From Fulvivirga sp. M361 (GTDB lineage Bacteria > Bacteroidota > Bacteroidia > Cytophagales > Cyclobacteriaceae): a stretch of 58,246 bases of DNA. This document shows positions 50,352 through 58,246 of this stretch, one piece after another; the stretch's first letter is position 1, and each line of letters begins with the position of its first letter. A program made the translations under genes and the position numbers. The notes below the pieces were generated by a model, which made no database searches, was not told where the DNA came from, and was given only the letters and a program-made list of their open reading frames with translations. The stretch spans positions 1 through 58,246 of the forward strand of contig NZ_VKDC01000037.1 of NCBI RefSeq assembly GCF_007097395.1. Reading direction: 5' to 3'.

Positions 50352-51734
50352 TCAGGATCTTTTAGATAACCAGTAATTTTCAATTTCTTCCAGTGTTTTG
50401 CCTTTGGTCTCAGGTATTACCTTAAGGGTGAGATAGACCGCGGGAAGTGTGCAGGCAGCAAAAAACCAAAAAGTTCCATGGGCTTTAAGGTTCTCTAAAA
50501 ACCATGGGGTCATTTGACCCACGAACGCAGTGCCCACCCATAATGCCATTGTAGCTATGGACATAGCAATACCTCTTATTCTTAAAGGATATATCTCAGA
50601 TAGTAATACCCAAATCACCGGTCCGTAAGAGAATGCAAAACAAGCAATGAAAGCCAGAATAAAAACCATCAAGAGATAAGTATTCGTTATTTCAAAGTAG
50701 AAGAGCGCGCCTACAATGATCAATGAAGAGATAATACCTATAACCCCCGTAAGGAGTAGTGTTTTCCTTCCCAGACTGTCTATTTTCCAAATAGCGATAA
50801 GGGTAAATAATACATTGACAATGCCAATAATAACCTGTCCGCCCAAAGCTTCTCCTATCTGCAAACCTGCCTCTTCCAGGATCTTTGGCCCATAATATAT
50901 AATGGCATTAATACCACTTACCTGGGTCAAAAAAGCAAAGGCTATCCCCATGATCATAGCCACTTTAAAACCACCTGAGAAGGCCATTTTCAATCCGCCG
51001 GACTCCTTAGTTAAATTAGTTTCTATATCATTTATTTCCTTTTCTGCTTCTTCCGGGTCTACAAATCTCAATAAAACCTTCCGGGCCATTTCTTTTTGTC
51101 CATTCATCATTAACCATCGAGGGCTCTTAGGAACGGTAAAAAGCAGTACAAGAAAGGTCAGAGCCGGTAAAGTTTCACTGCCCAGCATAGCTCTCCATAC
51201 TTCCGCTACCACAATTTTATTGATCAACCCGGTATTCCCTGCTAAAGCCTCAGATTGTGACAGGCCCAACAAGTAGGCATTTGAAAAATAGGCAAAGAGA
51301 ATACCTATCGTAATAGCAAATTGATAAAGCGCTACTAATCTGCCTCGCTTACCGGCAGGAGCTATCTCGGAGATATATAACGGAGATAACATCGAGGCTA
51401 TTCCAACACCTACCCCACCAATCAATCGATAAATAACCAATTGGTTAAAGTTTGCTGATAACATACATCCCAAAGCAGAAAGTCCAAAGAACAATCCTGA
51501 CAGTATGAGTACTTCTTTCCTTCCAAACCGATCGCTAAGTATCCCGGCAACCAAAACACCTGCAATAGTCCCTACCAACGCTGAACTCACATACCAGCCC
51601 TCAAGAACGGTATCTAATGTAAATTGCCCGGTAACAAAACCAATAGTTCCGGAAATAACTGCTGTATCATACCCAAAAAGGAAACCCCCAAGGGATGCTA
51701 TTACAGCTAGTCTGGTGACATATCCGCTTTTCAT
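50352..51734 (-). CDS. Sugar porter family MFS transporter (proton symporter)
   Basis: A 460-residue major facilitator with twelve predicted membrane helices. Family marks: GGFLFGYDTAVISG in helix 1, DRFGRKEVLILSG after helix 2, IYRLIGGVGVGIASMLSPLY, PKSPRWLMMNGQKEMA ahead of the central loop, VSGINAIIYYGPKI in helix 7 and PETKGKTLEEIE at the C-terminus. These place it with XylE/GalP-like sugar symporters. The start is the ATG at 51734. It lies 16 nt downstream of the GH47 gene, so a monosaccharide released by exported hydrolases is a natural substrate; xylose, glucose, or mannose cannot be told apart. Confidence 0.95.
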   Translation of the reverse strand: MKSGYVTRLAVIASLGGFLFGYDTAVISGTIGFVTGQFTLDTVLEGWYVSSALVGTIAGVLVAGILSDRFGRKEVLILSGLFFGLSALGCMLSANFNQLVIYRLIGGVGVGIASMLSPLYISEIAPAGKRGRLVALYQFAITIGILFAYFSNAYLLGLSQSEALAGNTGLINKIVVAEVWRAMLGSETLPALTFLVLLFTVPKSPRWLMMNGQKEMARKVLLRFVDPEEAEKEINDIETNLTKESGGLKMAFSGGFKVAMIMGIAFAFLTQVSGINAIIYYGPKILEEAGLQIGEALGGQVIIGIVNVLFTLIAIWKIDSLGRKTLLLTGVIGIISSLIIVGALFYFEITNTYLLMVFILAFIACFAFSYGPVIWVLLSEIYPLRIRGIAMSIATMALWVGTAFVGQMTPWFLENLKAHGTFWFFAACTLPAVYLTLKVIPETKGKTLEEIENYWLSKRS

Positions 51735-51750
51735 CAATATTCGTTTTTGA

Positions 51751-53187
51751 TTAGTAGCCTAACCTGGTTTTAGCTAATTCAGGATCAAAGCTATCTTTTC
51801 TAAAAGTATGTGCCTCAGTATTGAAAACATGCTGATCGAAGTCAAATATATCTTTCCCTGCAAAAGCGATGTAAAAATATTTCAATGTTTCAGCAAAAAA
51901 ATATGTCGCCAGATAATCATTCTCTTCCATGGTCCGGACATCTTTTATGGAATGATACGCCACTTCACTTCTACAACACGTATTGATGTCCACCCAGTAT
52001 TTTGTGATCATATCAAGGTATTCAGCTTTTCCGGTGATCTGATGTAAGTAATAAGCAGATTCAATAATCTCGGGATTCAATTCGGAGTTGGCATATTCTA
52101 CGGTGTCCGCTCCATAATGATAGCGGGTAGGAAGCAACCCATATTTGTCCCATAACCAATCCCAGGTCTGCTGATTTTTTTCTGCAGCATCAATCTGCCC
52201 ACTTACCGCCTGAATAGCAGGGAAAAATGCATCATACAATGACACCGACCTTTTTAATATTTCTCCGGTGTGCATGTCAACAATGGTGTAGTATGCACGT
52301 CCTTCGTACTCGTCCAATAGGTATTCATTGATCTTTGCACTGCTATAATCCCAAATCTCCCTGATCTCAGGGTCAGGAAAGATCATCCAGCTTTTGTACA
52401 TATACTCGTAATAGGCATCCACTCCAGCCTGCAGGTGGTGCCATTGCGTGCCGATCCACTCGCCTGTCTCGACATTGATATGTTCACCGGGAAGACCTAT
52501 TTCGGATTTTCTCTCAAAAATTGCCTTCGTAGCCCTCTTAGCAGCCTGATAGTATTTGGGGTCTTCTGTGTAATAACTCAGTATACCAAATTCGAATAAA
52601 TAGGTAGCGGCCTGGGCCACGTTGATGATATCCCCCTTACCTTCCCCTTTGTTGCCGGCTGTTTTGCCTGTGTGTAGGTTTATAGAGTGATAAGGGATAC
52701 CCGTAGGCGAATCAAAAGCGGGTAAGATCCGGTCTCCAAAATCCCTCACTTTTTCCAGGATATTCGGATTCCTGGTATATTCATACATAGCTAACAGCCC
52801 ACCGAGGATCCGGATGTTAACTTCAAAAACCTGCACATAGACGTCTTTATCCCAATTTTCTTTGAGCGCGTATTGTTCAATCTCATGGGCTTCTTCATCA
52901 AAACCCATCACTTTCAACGTACTGTAAGCATCGTATGGCGATATACCCAGGGTCTCATCATACCAGTTAAACCCTTTTTTAGAAAGAGGCAATAAAACAT
53001 CATATCCCCAGGCATGTTGCTTATAACCTTTCCAGGAACGAAGCGTTTCCTCCTTAACCTGTTGAGCAAGTTCTTCCCTGGTTTTAACATTATCCATTCC
53101 TTCTGTTTTTTCTTTTTGCTTCTCGGAAGATGATTGGCAAGCAAGAAGAAAAGTGATAATAACGATTAGACTATAGCCTATTTTCAT
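51751..53187 (-). CDS. Lipoprotein of glycoside hydrolase family 47 type (alpha-mannosidase class I)
   Basis: A 478-residue lipoprotein (lipobox LLAC, Cys17). It begins with the family pattern YKQHAWGYDVLLPLSKKGFN followed by DAYSTLKVMGF, and closes with NPEIIESAYYLHQITG, YFFAETLKYFYIAF and FNTEAHTFRK. The Thr in NTEAH is the residue that coordinates calcium in GH47, and the Glu of NPEIIES fits the conserved acidic position. GH47 enzymes cut alpha-1,2-mannose; they are mainly eukaryotic ER/Golgi enzymes with rarer bacterial members. It is the first gene of the six-gene unit, upstream of the sugar porter. Mannosidase activity is inferred from family membership. Confidence 0.8.
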   Translation of the reverse strand: MKIGYSLIVIITFLLACQSSSEKQKEKTEGMDNVKTREELAQQVKEETLRSWKGYKQHAWGYDVLLPLSKKGFNWYDETLGISPYDAYSTLKVMGFDEEAHEIEQYALKENWDKDVYVQVFEVNIRILGGLLAMYEYTRNPNILEKVRDFGDRILPAFDSPTGIPYHSINLHTGKTAGNKGEGKGDIINVAQAATYLFEFGILSYYTEDPKYYQAAKRATKAIFERKSEIGLPGEHINVETGEWIGTQWHHLQAGVDAYYEYMYKSWMIFPDPEIREIWDYSSAKINEYLLDEYEGRAYYTIVDMHTGEILKRSVSLYDAFFPAIQAVSGQIDAAEKNQQTWDWLWDKYGLLPTRYHYGADTVEYANSELNPEIIESAYYLHQITGKAEYLDMITKYWVDINTCCRSEVAYHSIKDVRTMEENDYLATYFFAETLKYFYIAFAGKDIFDFDQHVFNTEAHTFRKDSFDPELAKTRLGY

Positions 53188-53568
53188 GTGATTGTTCTTT
53201 GTAAAAGCATAAAATTGTTCAAGGTGTTATTTCGAACGACGATCATTCATTGACCTGATCTCAACTGAAACCGATTGAATATCCCTTGATTAAGACTTCA
53301 GTAAAGTTATGAGTAATAGCTATTGATTATACGACCTTATTATACCATTAAGTGCATATTTATTATGGTATTGCGACATCACAAATGTATAGATCTATAA
53401 ACCCTGAAATAAATCTGACACCACATAAATAATAGACTCATTGTTTTAATATAAAAGCATATAGAGTCATGTTAGCAAAGAAAATTATTCTTGCGCAAGG
53501 TCTACATGGGGAGATATAAGGAAAATCCCTAAGTTATTTTTTAAAAGCCGAAGGAAAAGATGCTGTAC
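53188..53568. other. Intergenic region upstream of the GH47 gene
   Basis: 381 nt without a recognisable gene. A minus-strand TACATTTG (53392-53399) fits the -7 consensus and could start the GH47-sugar-porter operon with a leader of roughly 200 nt. A CTTGCGCAAG palindrome lies near 53490. Nothing else seen. Confidence 0.35.
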
Positions 53569-56500
53569 CTATTTTATCAGTTCGTGTTTTAGAGGCTGGT
53601 CTTTTGCTATATATTTTTCAAGCTTCCCATTATTCATTTTCAAGACCCTGTCCGCCAAATGAAAATAATGATCATCATGTGTTATTGCTAACACTATTTT
53701 ACCTGTTCGCTTCATTTCTGGTAACAATGTGTTATAGAAAAATACACGATATTCCGGATCTTGATCGGCCGCCCATTCATCAAACAGAAAAATGGGGGCA
53801 TCTTCCAGGTAGCATTGTAACAATGCCAATCGCTTTCTTTGACCGGTAGACAGGTTCACAGTACTATATCTATTTCCTTTTATGGTCACCTTTTGATCCA
53901 GATCGAGGAGTTTCAAATAGCTGAGCAACGCGTCTTTTTTTTCTATGAGGTTGATGTCGTAGAGCTTTTCAAAAACGTAAGGCGGGCTAAATACAGCAGA
54001 AAAATACTCGCCTAACGCAGCATTTTTTTGTGGTTTATCATTTATACGGATAGTGCCTTCCTGAACCTCGTATAATCCTGTAATAATTTTAGCCAATGTG
54101 GTTTTACCACTACCGTTACCTCCCACAATAAATATGATCTCACCTGCCTTAGCCTCAAAATCAATCGGACCAATAGAAAAGTGTCGTTCACCGTTTTTGT
54201 TTTCATATTCATATTTTACACCTTTCATGGTAAAGGATTTAATATGAGGAATAACTGGTTCCGTTACTTTCTGTAAATCGAGGTTAGCTGGTATTTCTGC
54301 CAAAAACTGCTGTATGCGATTCCATGATACTCTTAAATTCATGATAGAAGGCACAGAAGTCAATATACCGTTTATAGGACCTATCAGATAGAGTAATACG
54401 ATGACAAAACTCATCAAGCTATACGACTTTATAGTAGGAAATACTTCCGGCATACCAAATGCCACCGCTCCCAGTAACACCACTAATAATGACTCAGCAA
54501 CTAAAAATGCATTGACAAAACTTACGTCTGCGGTTGAGGACTTTTGCCTATACCTGTCGGCACTTTGGGAAACATCATCCTTGTATTGCAATTTCTTATT
54601 ATGCCTTAGACTGATCTCTTTGTAGCCATCAACCATGCCACTTACCAACTGCATAAATGTGGTACGTTCATCGCGGGCTTTTTCAAAATACTGTTCCGTT
54701 CTTTGTGCTACTACTGCATATACCACTGCTAAGATGATAATCAACAGCACTGTCAATGCTGTTGCCCAAAAAGCAATAGAAGCGAGGTAAACGAAGGCAC
54801 CTAATGCTGTAATTACACTTGTTATCAATAACATGACAATATTCGTAGATTCTCCTATAGTGTTAATATCATCATTCAAAACGGTATAGACCCGGCCCCT
54901 GCTAATCTTTTCAAATTTTTGATAGGAAGTTGAAAAGATTTTTTCGATCATCTTAACACGTAGATCAAATACAAGTCCACGAGCAAATCGGATCAACTTA
55001 ACCTGAACGAATCGCCGTCCAAAAAGGTAGATTCCTAATATTAAAAGATAATAGAATGTCAGGTACTTCAGTTCAACTGCGGTCTGTAACGATGAAGTCA
55101 CCATCACAATAATAACAACATTCGCCAGTCCTGATAAAATACTAAACAATATAACCTGTGGGGCTATTCGTTTATACTCATTAGCTTCTACATAAAGTAA
55201 ACTGATCAAATACGTCAGGTAACTTAGAGCTACAGCTCCTGCGATGCTATACAGGAGTATTTCAAAACTCATCGGTGACCATACCAGCATGGCCACCCAT
55301 GTAAAACCTGCCAAAGCCCGAGGCAGGATGTAAAGCCCAAAGATAAAAGGCGCCAGATTTACCAATGCCAAAAGGAAGCTTTTTATCTTATGCCTATTAA
55401 AGGCTTCAAAATTCCTTTGTCCCCGAATTGCTCCGATAATAATGTGGATCAGTAAGGCGATAACAATAAGGCTATAAAGAACTACTGCTATAGAGAAAAT
55501 AGAGTACGTTCGATCTATATTGTCTGCCGGGTCTGAGCCATTGGAAGTTTCTTCTTTCTTAGCCAGGTAATTCATCAATACATTTGCAATCTCAGATGTA
55601 TACGTACTATTAGCATTGGCTAATACGGCTACACCCAACTTCGGTCCGGGTCTAAAATTTATGTGTGAAGTAAAATTTGGATTCAGGCCAGCGTGGTAAA
55701 TCTCACCCGTTCCATTCAGTGACACTTCCCAACCCGCAGCATAAGAGGACAAGCCATGTAACGTAACAGATTCATCTCTTTGATGAGTCTTCCGGATCAA
55801 ATGGTGAAAGTTTCCCTTTTCATATAGCCCCATCTGAATTTGCAGCCATTTAGCCATGTCTTCGGCATTGGATATCACATAGCCGGCAGCATTGTTACCC
55901 CTGTATATGGGGGCCTGATACTGACGTGCAGTGAAAAAGCCTATCTTATGCCCTTCTGACATAAGTGCTCTATTTTTTGGACTTCCTATCGAAGTGTATC
56001 GAAGATCCAGCGGGTCTAATATATTAGCTTGCAAATATGATTCAAAGGGTTGCTTTGCTACTGTTTGGATGATTAAGGCTAATACATCATAGTTAATGGT
56101 AGCATACTCAAATTCTTGCCCCGGAATATGATTAAGTTCCTGTGCTTGTAATCTCCTAACAGTTTGCTCCAACGCATCAGAGGCATCTGTTTCAGGAATT
56201 TTTGCAATAGTATTCCAGGGAATACCGCTGGTATGATGGAGTAACTGCCTGATAGAAACGGCAACACCCTTACCATTATATCTAAATGTAAGCCAGGGAA
56301 TATACTTTGAAACGCTATCATCTAAGGATGCGTTTGTTGTTGTTACCAAATGCATAGTTGCCAATGCGGTAAAGGCCTTACTACACGACCCCAGTTCAAA
56401 CAACGTTTTAGAGGTAACTGATCTGGTACTTTCAACATCTTTAAATCCATAGCTTTTGATGTATGTATGTTTCCCATCGATTAAAACCAGGCTTAAGCCA

Positions 56501-56661
56501 GGAATGTCTCCTTCATACATCAGTGTTTTAACCTTCGCCTCCATTTTATCCCAACCTGGTATGGTTGTAACTTCTTTTGAAAAAGAAAAAAAGTTATAGA
56601 ACAACAGCGGCAATGCTATAATCAGAGACTTTACAAGCAAACTGAACGGGGTGGATTTCAT
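53569..56661 (-). CDS. Serine hydrolase (beta-lactamase class C-like) fused to cyclic-peptide ABC exporter
   Basis: A 1030-residue fusion. Signal/anchor 10-28, then an exported serine-hydrolase domain with the SxxK nucleophile motif SCSK (Ser92, Lys95), YATINYD in the place of the Tyr-x-Asn motif (the Asn is Thr here), and HAG near residue 330 as third motif. About residue 400 the chain enters the membrane; the ABC membrane domain (six helices, about 475-790) and an ATPase domain with Walker A GGNGSGKTT (about 850), signature LSTGQ and Walker B IFLFDEWAAD (about 960) follow. Such fusions of hydrolase and SyrD/PvdE-like exporter occur in NRPS loci. The gene starts 5 nt after the NRPS stop; it likely exports and perhaps trims or releases the peptide. 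Confidence 0.9.
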   Translation of the reverse strand: MKSTPFSLLVKSLIIALPLLFYNFFSFSKEVTTIPGWDKMEAKVKTLMYEGDIPGLSLVLIDGKHTYIKSYGFKDVESTRSVTSKTLFELGSCSKAFTALATMHLVTTTNASLDDSVSKYIPWLTFRYNGKGVAVSIRQLLHHTSGIPWNTIAKIPETDASDALEQTVRRLQAQELNHIPGQEFEYATINYDVLALIIQTVAKQPFESYLQANILDPLDLRYTSIGSPKNRALMSEGHKIGFFTARQYQAPIYRGNNAAGYVISNAEDMAKWLQIQMGLYEKGNFHHLIRKTHQRDESVTLHGLSSYAAGWEVSLNGTGEIYHAGLNPNFTSHINFRPGPKLGVAVLANANSTYTSEIANVLMNYLAKKEETSNGSDPADNIDRTYSIFSIAVVLYSLIVIALLIHIIIGAIRGQRNFEAFNRHKIKSFLLALVNLAPFIFGLYILPRALAGFTWVAMLVWSPMSFEILLYSIAGAVALSYLTYLISLLYVEANEYKRIAPQVILFSILSGLANVVIIVMVTSSLQTAVELKYLTFYYLLILGIYLFGRRFVQVKLIRFARGLVFDLRVKMIEKIFSTSYQKFEKISRGRVYTVLNDDINTIGESTNIVMLLITSVITALGAFVYLASIAFWATALTVLLIIILAVVYAVVAQRTEQYFEKARDERTTFMQLVSGMVDGYKEISLRHNKKLQYKDDVSQSADRYRQKSSTADVSFVNAFLVAESLLVVLLGAVAFGMPEVFPTIKSYSLMSFVIVLLYLIGPINGILTSVPSIMNLRVSWNRIQQFLAEIPANLDLQKVTEPVIPHIKSFTMKGVKYEYENKNGERHFSIGPIDFEAKAGEIIFIVGGNGSGKTTLAKIITGLYEVQEGTIRINDKPQKNAALGEYFSAVFSPPYVFEKLYDINLIEKKDALLSYLKLLDLDQKVTIKGNRYSTVNLSTGQRKRLALLQCYLEDAPIFLFDEWAADQDPEYRVFFYNTLLPEMKRTGKIVLAITHDDHYFHLADRVLKMNNGKLEKYIAKDQPLKHELIK

Positions 56662-56666
56662 ATATT

Positions 56667-58246
56667 TTATAGTGAAGGTAATGTTGGTTCCATTTGGTTT
56701 TCACTGGCGTCCGGGGAAAGGAAAAGTAGCAATTTATTTACCACCTGAAGTACATGTGGTAGTTTCATAATACTGAAATGATCTCCGTCCAGGGTTTCAT
56801 GAAGCACTTTCTTTGTAAAGAATTGATTTAGCGAATCCACTTCGTCGTTCGATCCATCCACTCCGAGGTAAACCAATTGTGCGTCAAGTTTAAAGGAAGG
56901 CGATGGCCTTTTCACGGAACCCAGACTTCGGATCACATTGACTTGTTTAACGAAACCTGTCAGGTCCTCGTATTCGGTTTCCGGGAGCATCACCAGAACT
57001 TCATCAGGAAGTCGTTTTCTTAATTCTTCCGTTGTAACATGATTTTCATACAGCTCTGCCATAGCCTGCTTCCACAACTCTTCCATATTTTTGTATTCTT
57101 TATCATCCATCGCTAAACTCAAATGGTTTTGTAACAGGCTTTTTTCTGATGCGATAGAAAAATGCATATTTTCCTCATCCGCTGGCAGATAACTGTCGAT
57201 AGCTATCAAAACATCTACTTTATCTCCATCCAATTCTAACTGTTTAACTATTTCTATACCTAGCACGCCACCAAGACTCCAGCCCAGCAGAGTATAAGGT
57301 CCGTTGGGTTGCACTTTTTTCATTCGTGCGATATAAGTTGATGCCATCTCAGACAGGCCAGGAGATTCCGGGGCAAGTTTATTAGCAGCGGGATATTTTA
57401 AGCCCCATATATTGATATCGTCTATTAGTGACGTCAGTTCACGATATCCATATAATTCTCCACTACCATCATGAATAATAAAAAGATTCTTCATTGATTT
57501 AGCCCTTTTCAGTAATATGGTAAACTCATCAAAGTCATCTCTGTACTTTTCAAATTTTGATAGTTGCTGACTGAACCCATGAATGGTGGGATATTGAAAA
57601 ATGGTAGCAAGAGGAACGTCGAAGTTTAATTGTCTGGACACTTTGTTCACCATGGCTGTCGCTCTAAGTGAGTGCCCGCCTAACTCAAAAAAACTTTGGG
57701 TTACGCTGATCTGTTCCCGATCCAACTTCAATACTTCCGACCAGATATGGACCAACTGTTCTTCCAGCTCATTTCCTGCAGGAGTATAAGAGGATGTAAG
57801 TGTCAGATCAGGTGCCGGAAGCGCCTTACGATTGAGTTTACCGCTTGCCGTCAAAGGCATTTCTGCCAGATGAACGTACGCCACCGGGACCATATAGTCT
57901 GGCAAACGACTCTTCAGATACTCCTTCAAATTATTTTCATCCTGCTGCTCATCAGAAAGATAATAAGCCACCAGTTGTAACTCATCCTGGATCTCGCGGG
58001 TAACTACACTTACCTCGTGCAATGAGGGATGGCTCGCCAGTTGCTGGGTAATTTCCCCCAGCTCTATGCGGAAACCCCGGATCTTGACCTGGTCATCACA
58101 CCGCCCCAAAAACTCCAGGTTGCCATCGGGACGCCATTTCACCAGGTCACCCGTACGATACATCTTTTCCCCTTCAAAAAACGGGTCAGGAAGAAAACGC
58201 TCCGCCGTCAATGCTGCATTGTGAAGGTAGCCTTTTGCCAGGCAGG
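56667..58246 (-). CDS. Non-ribosomal peptide synthetase, terminal module (partial, runs off window)
   Basis: The last 525 or so residues of an NRPS; the gene continues beyond the window edge. In order: end of an adenylation domain (CLAKGYLHNAAL TAERFLPDPF in part, YRTGDLVKW, GRCDDQVKIRGFRIELGEI in part), lysine motif A10 region (PLTASGKLNRKAL), a peptidyl carrier protein with the phosphopantetheine Ser in ELGGHSLRAT, and a type I thioesterase with nucleophile Ser in LLGWSLGGVLG and His in DGDHFSIM. The thioesterase ends the assembly line, so this is the final module, releasing a linear or cyclic peptide. It is directly followed by the exporter-hydrolase fusion. Specificity cannot be predicted as the A-domain binding pocket is outside. 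Confidence 0.95.
   Translation of the reverse strand, partial: CLAKGYLHNAALTAERFLPDPFFEGEKMYRTGDLVKWRPDGNLEFLGRCDDQVKIRGFRIELGEITQQLASHPSLHEVSVVTREIQDELQLVAYYLSDEQQDENNLKEYLKSRLPDYMVPVAYVHLAEMPLTASGKLNRKALPAPDLTLTSSYTPAGNELEEQLVHIWSEVLKLDREQISVTQSFFELGGHSLRATAMVNKVSRQLNFDVPLATIFQYPTIHGFSQQLSKFEKYRDDFDEFTILLKRAKSMKNLFIIHDGSGELYGYRELTSLIDDINIWGLKYPAANKLAPESPGLSEMASTYIARMKKVQPNGPYTLLGWSLGGVLGIEIVKQLELDGDKVDVLIAIDSYLPADEENMHFSIASEKSLLQNHLSLAMDDKEYKNMEELWKQAMAELYENHVTTEELRKRLPDEVLVMLPETEYEDLTGFVKQVNVIRSLGSVKRPSPSFKLDAQLVYLGVDGSNDEVDSLNQFFTKKVLHETLDGDHFSIMKLPHVLQVVNKLLLFLSPDASENQMEPTLPSL

Noticed and set aside
51751-53187. Alternative assignment of the GH47-type protein as unsaturated glucuronyl hydrolase (GH88/GH105) or N-acyl-glucosamine epimerase-like
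   Set aside because: The YKQHAWGYDVLLPLS opening and FNTEAH closing agree with GH47 and not with the motif set of those families, although the alpha/alpha-barrel fold is shared.
1-58246. CRISPR array, integrase or transposase, tRNA, rRNA
   Set aside because: No direct-repeat array, no mobile-element enzyme motif and no RNA-gene signature was found on either strand.

Overview
The window reads as chromosome of a Bacteroidota bacterium, most likely an order Cytophagales (Fulvivirga-like) soil or marine glycan degrader. Evidence: SusC/SusD pairs, TonB-dependent receptors with CarboxypepD_reg-like N-termini, a type IX secretion (T9SS) sorting tail, a hybrid two-component system, lipoproteins with the typical LxxC lipobox, and several upstream TAnnTTTG boxes (the Bacteroidota -7 promoter element). 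There are no rRNA or tRNA genes, no CRISPR array and no intact transposon. Almost all genes lie on the minus strand; two small plus-strand blocks interrupt them.

Layout. 1-4.7 kb: a cold-shock-type small protein, a DEAD-box RNA helicase, a DUF819 membrane protein and a CoA-type Nudix hydrolase. 5.1-13.8 kb: an orphan SusC-type N-domain, a TPR lipoprotein, a plus-strand unit of PadR repressor, orphan FtsX-like permease and exported CarboxypepD_reg protein, then a UbiB-like kinase with a TetR-like partner, and a SIMPL protein. 13.8-24 kb: a giant T9SS-exported subtilase, a four-gene metal (probably copper) uptake operon, and a TPR protein ending in a histidine-kinase dimerisation domain without an ATPase. 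24.2-25.9 kb: DUF1697 and a lactonase-fold protein.

26.2-46 kb is a xylan-type polysaccharide utilisation locus (PUL) read in the order small membrane peptide, GH3 xylosidase, SusC, SusD, SGBP-type lipoprotein, IPT/TIG lipoprotein, GH10 xylanase, GH3 glucosidase, with its hybrid two-component regulator directly upstream. The locus carries two relics not explained by its genes: a broken second copy of the glycan-binding end of the IPT lipoprotein and the decayed tail of a probable T9SS cargo protein.

46.3-53.2 kb is the least familiar part: a six-gene minus-strand run encoding a GH47 mannosidase lipoprotein, a sugar-proton symporter, a short-chain dehydrogenase, a class III CoA-transferase, an enoyl-CoA hydratase with both catalytic glutamates, and a solute-binding-protein fold that has no signal peptide and no ABC transporter partner. 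It looks like a pathway that takes up a sugar, oxidises it and carries the product through CoA thioesters. 53.5-58.2 kb is the end of a non-ribosomal peptide synthetase cluster: a terminal module with thioesterase (cut by the window edge) and a fusion of a serine beta-lactamase-like hydrolase with a cyclic-peptide ABC exporter.

Several start codons are TTG rather than ATG, and where a longer TTG-initiated frame carried a non-conserved extension I moved the start to the internal ATG.
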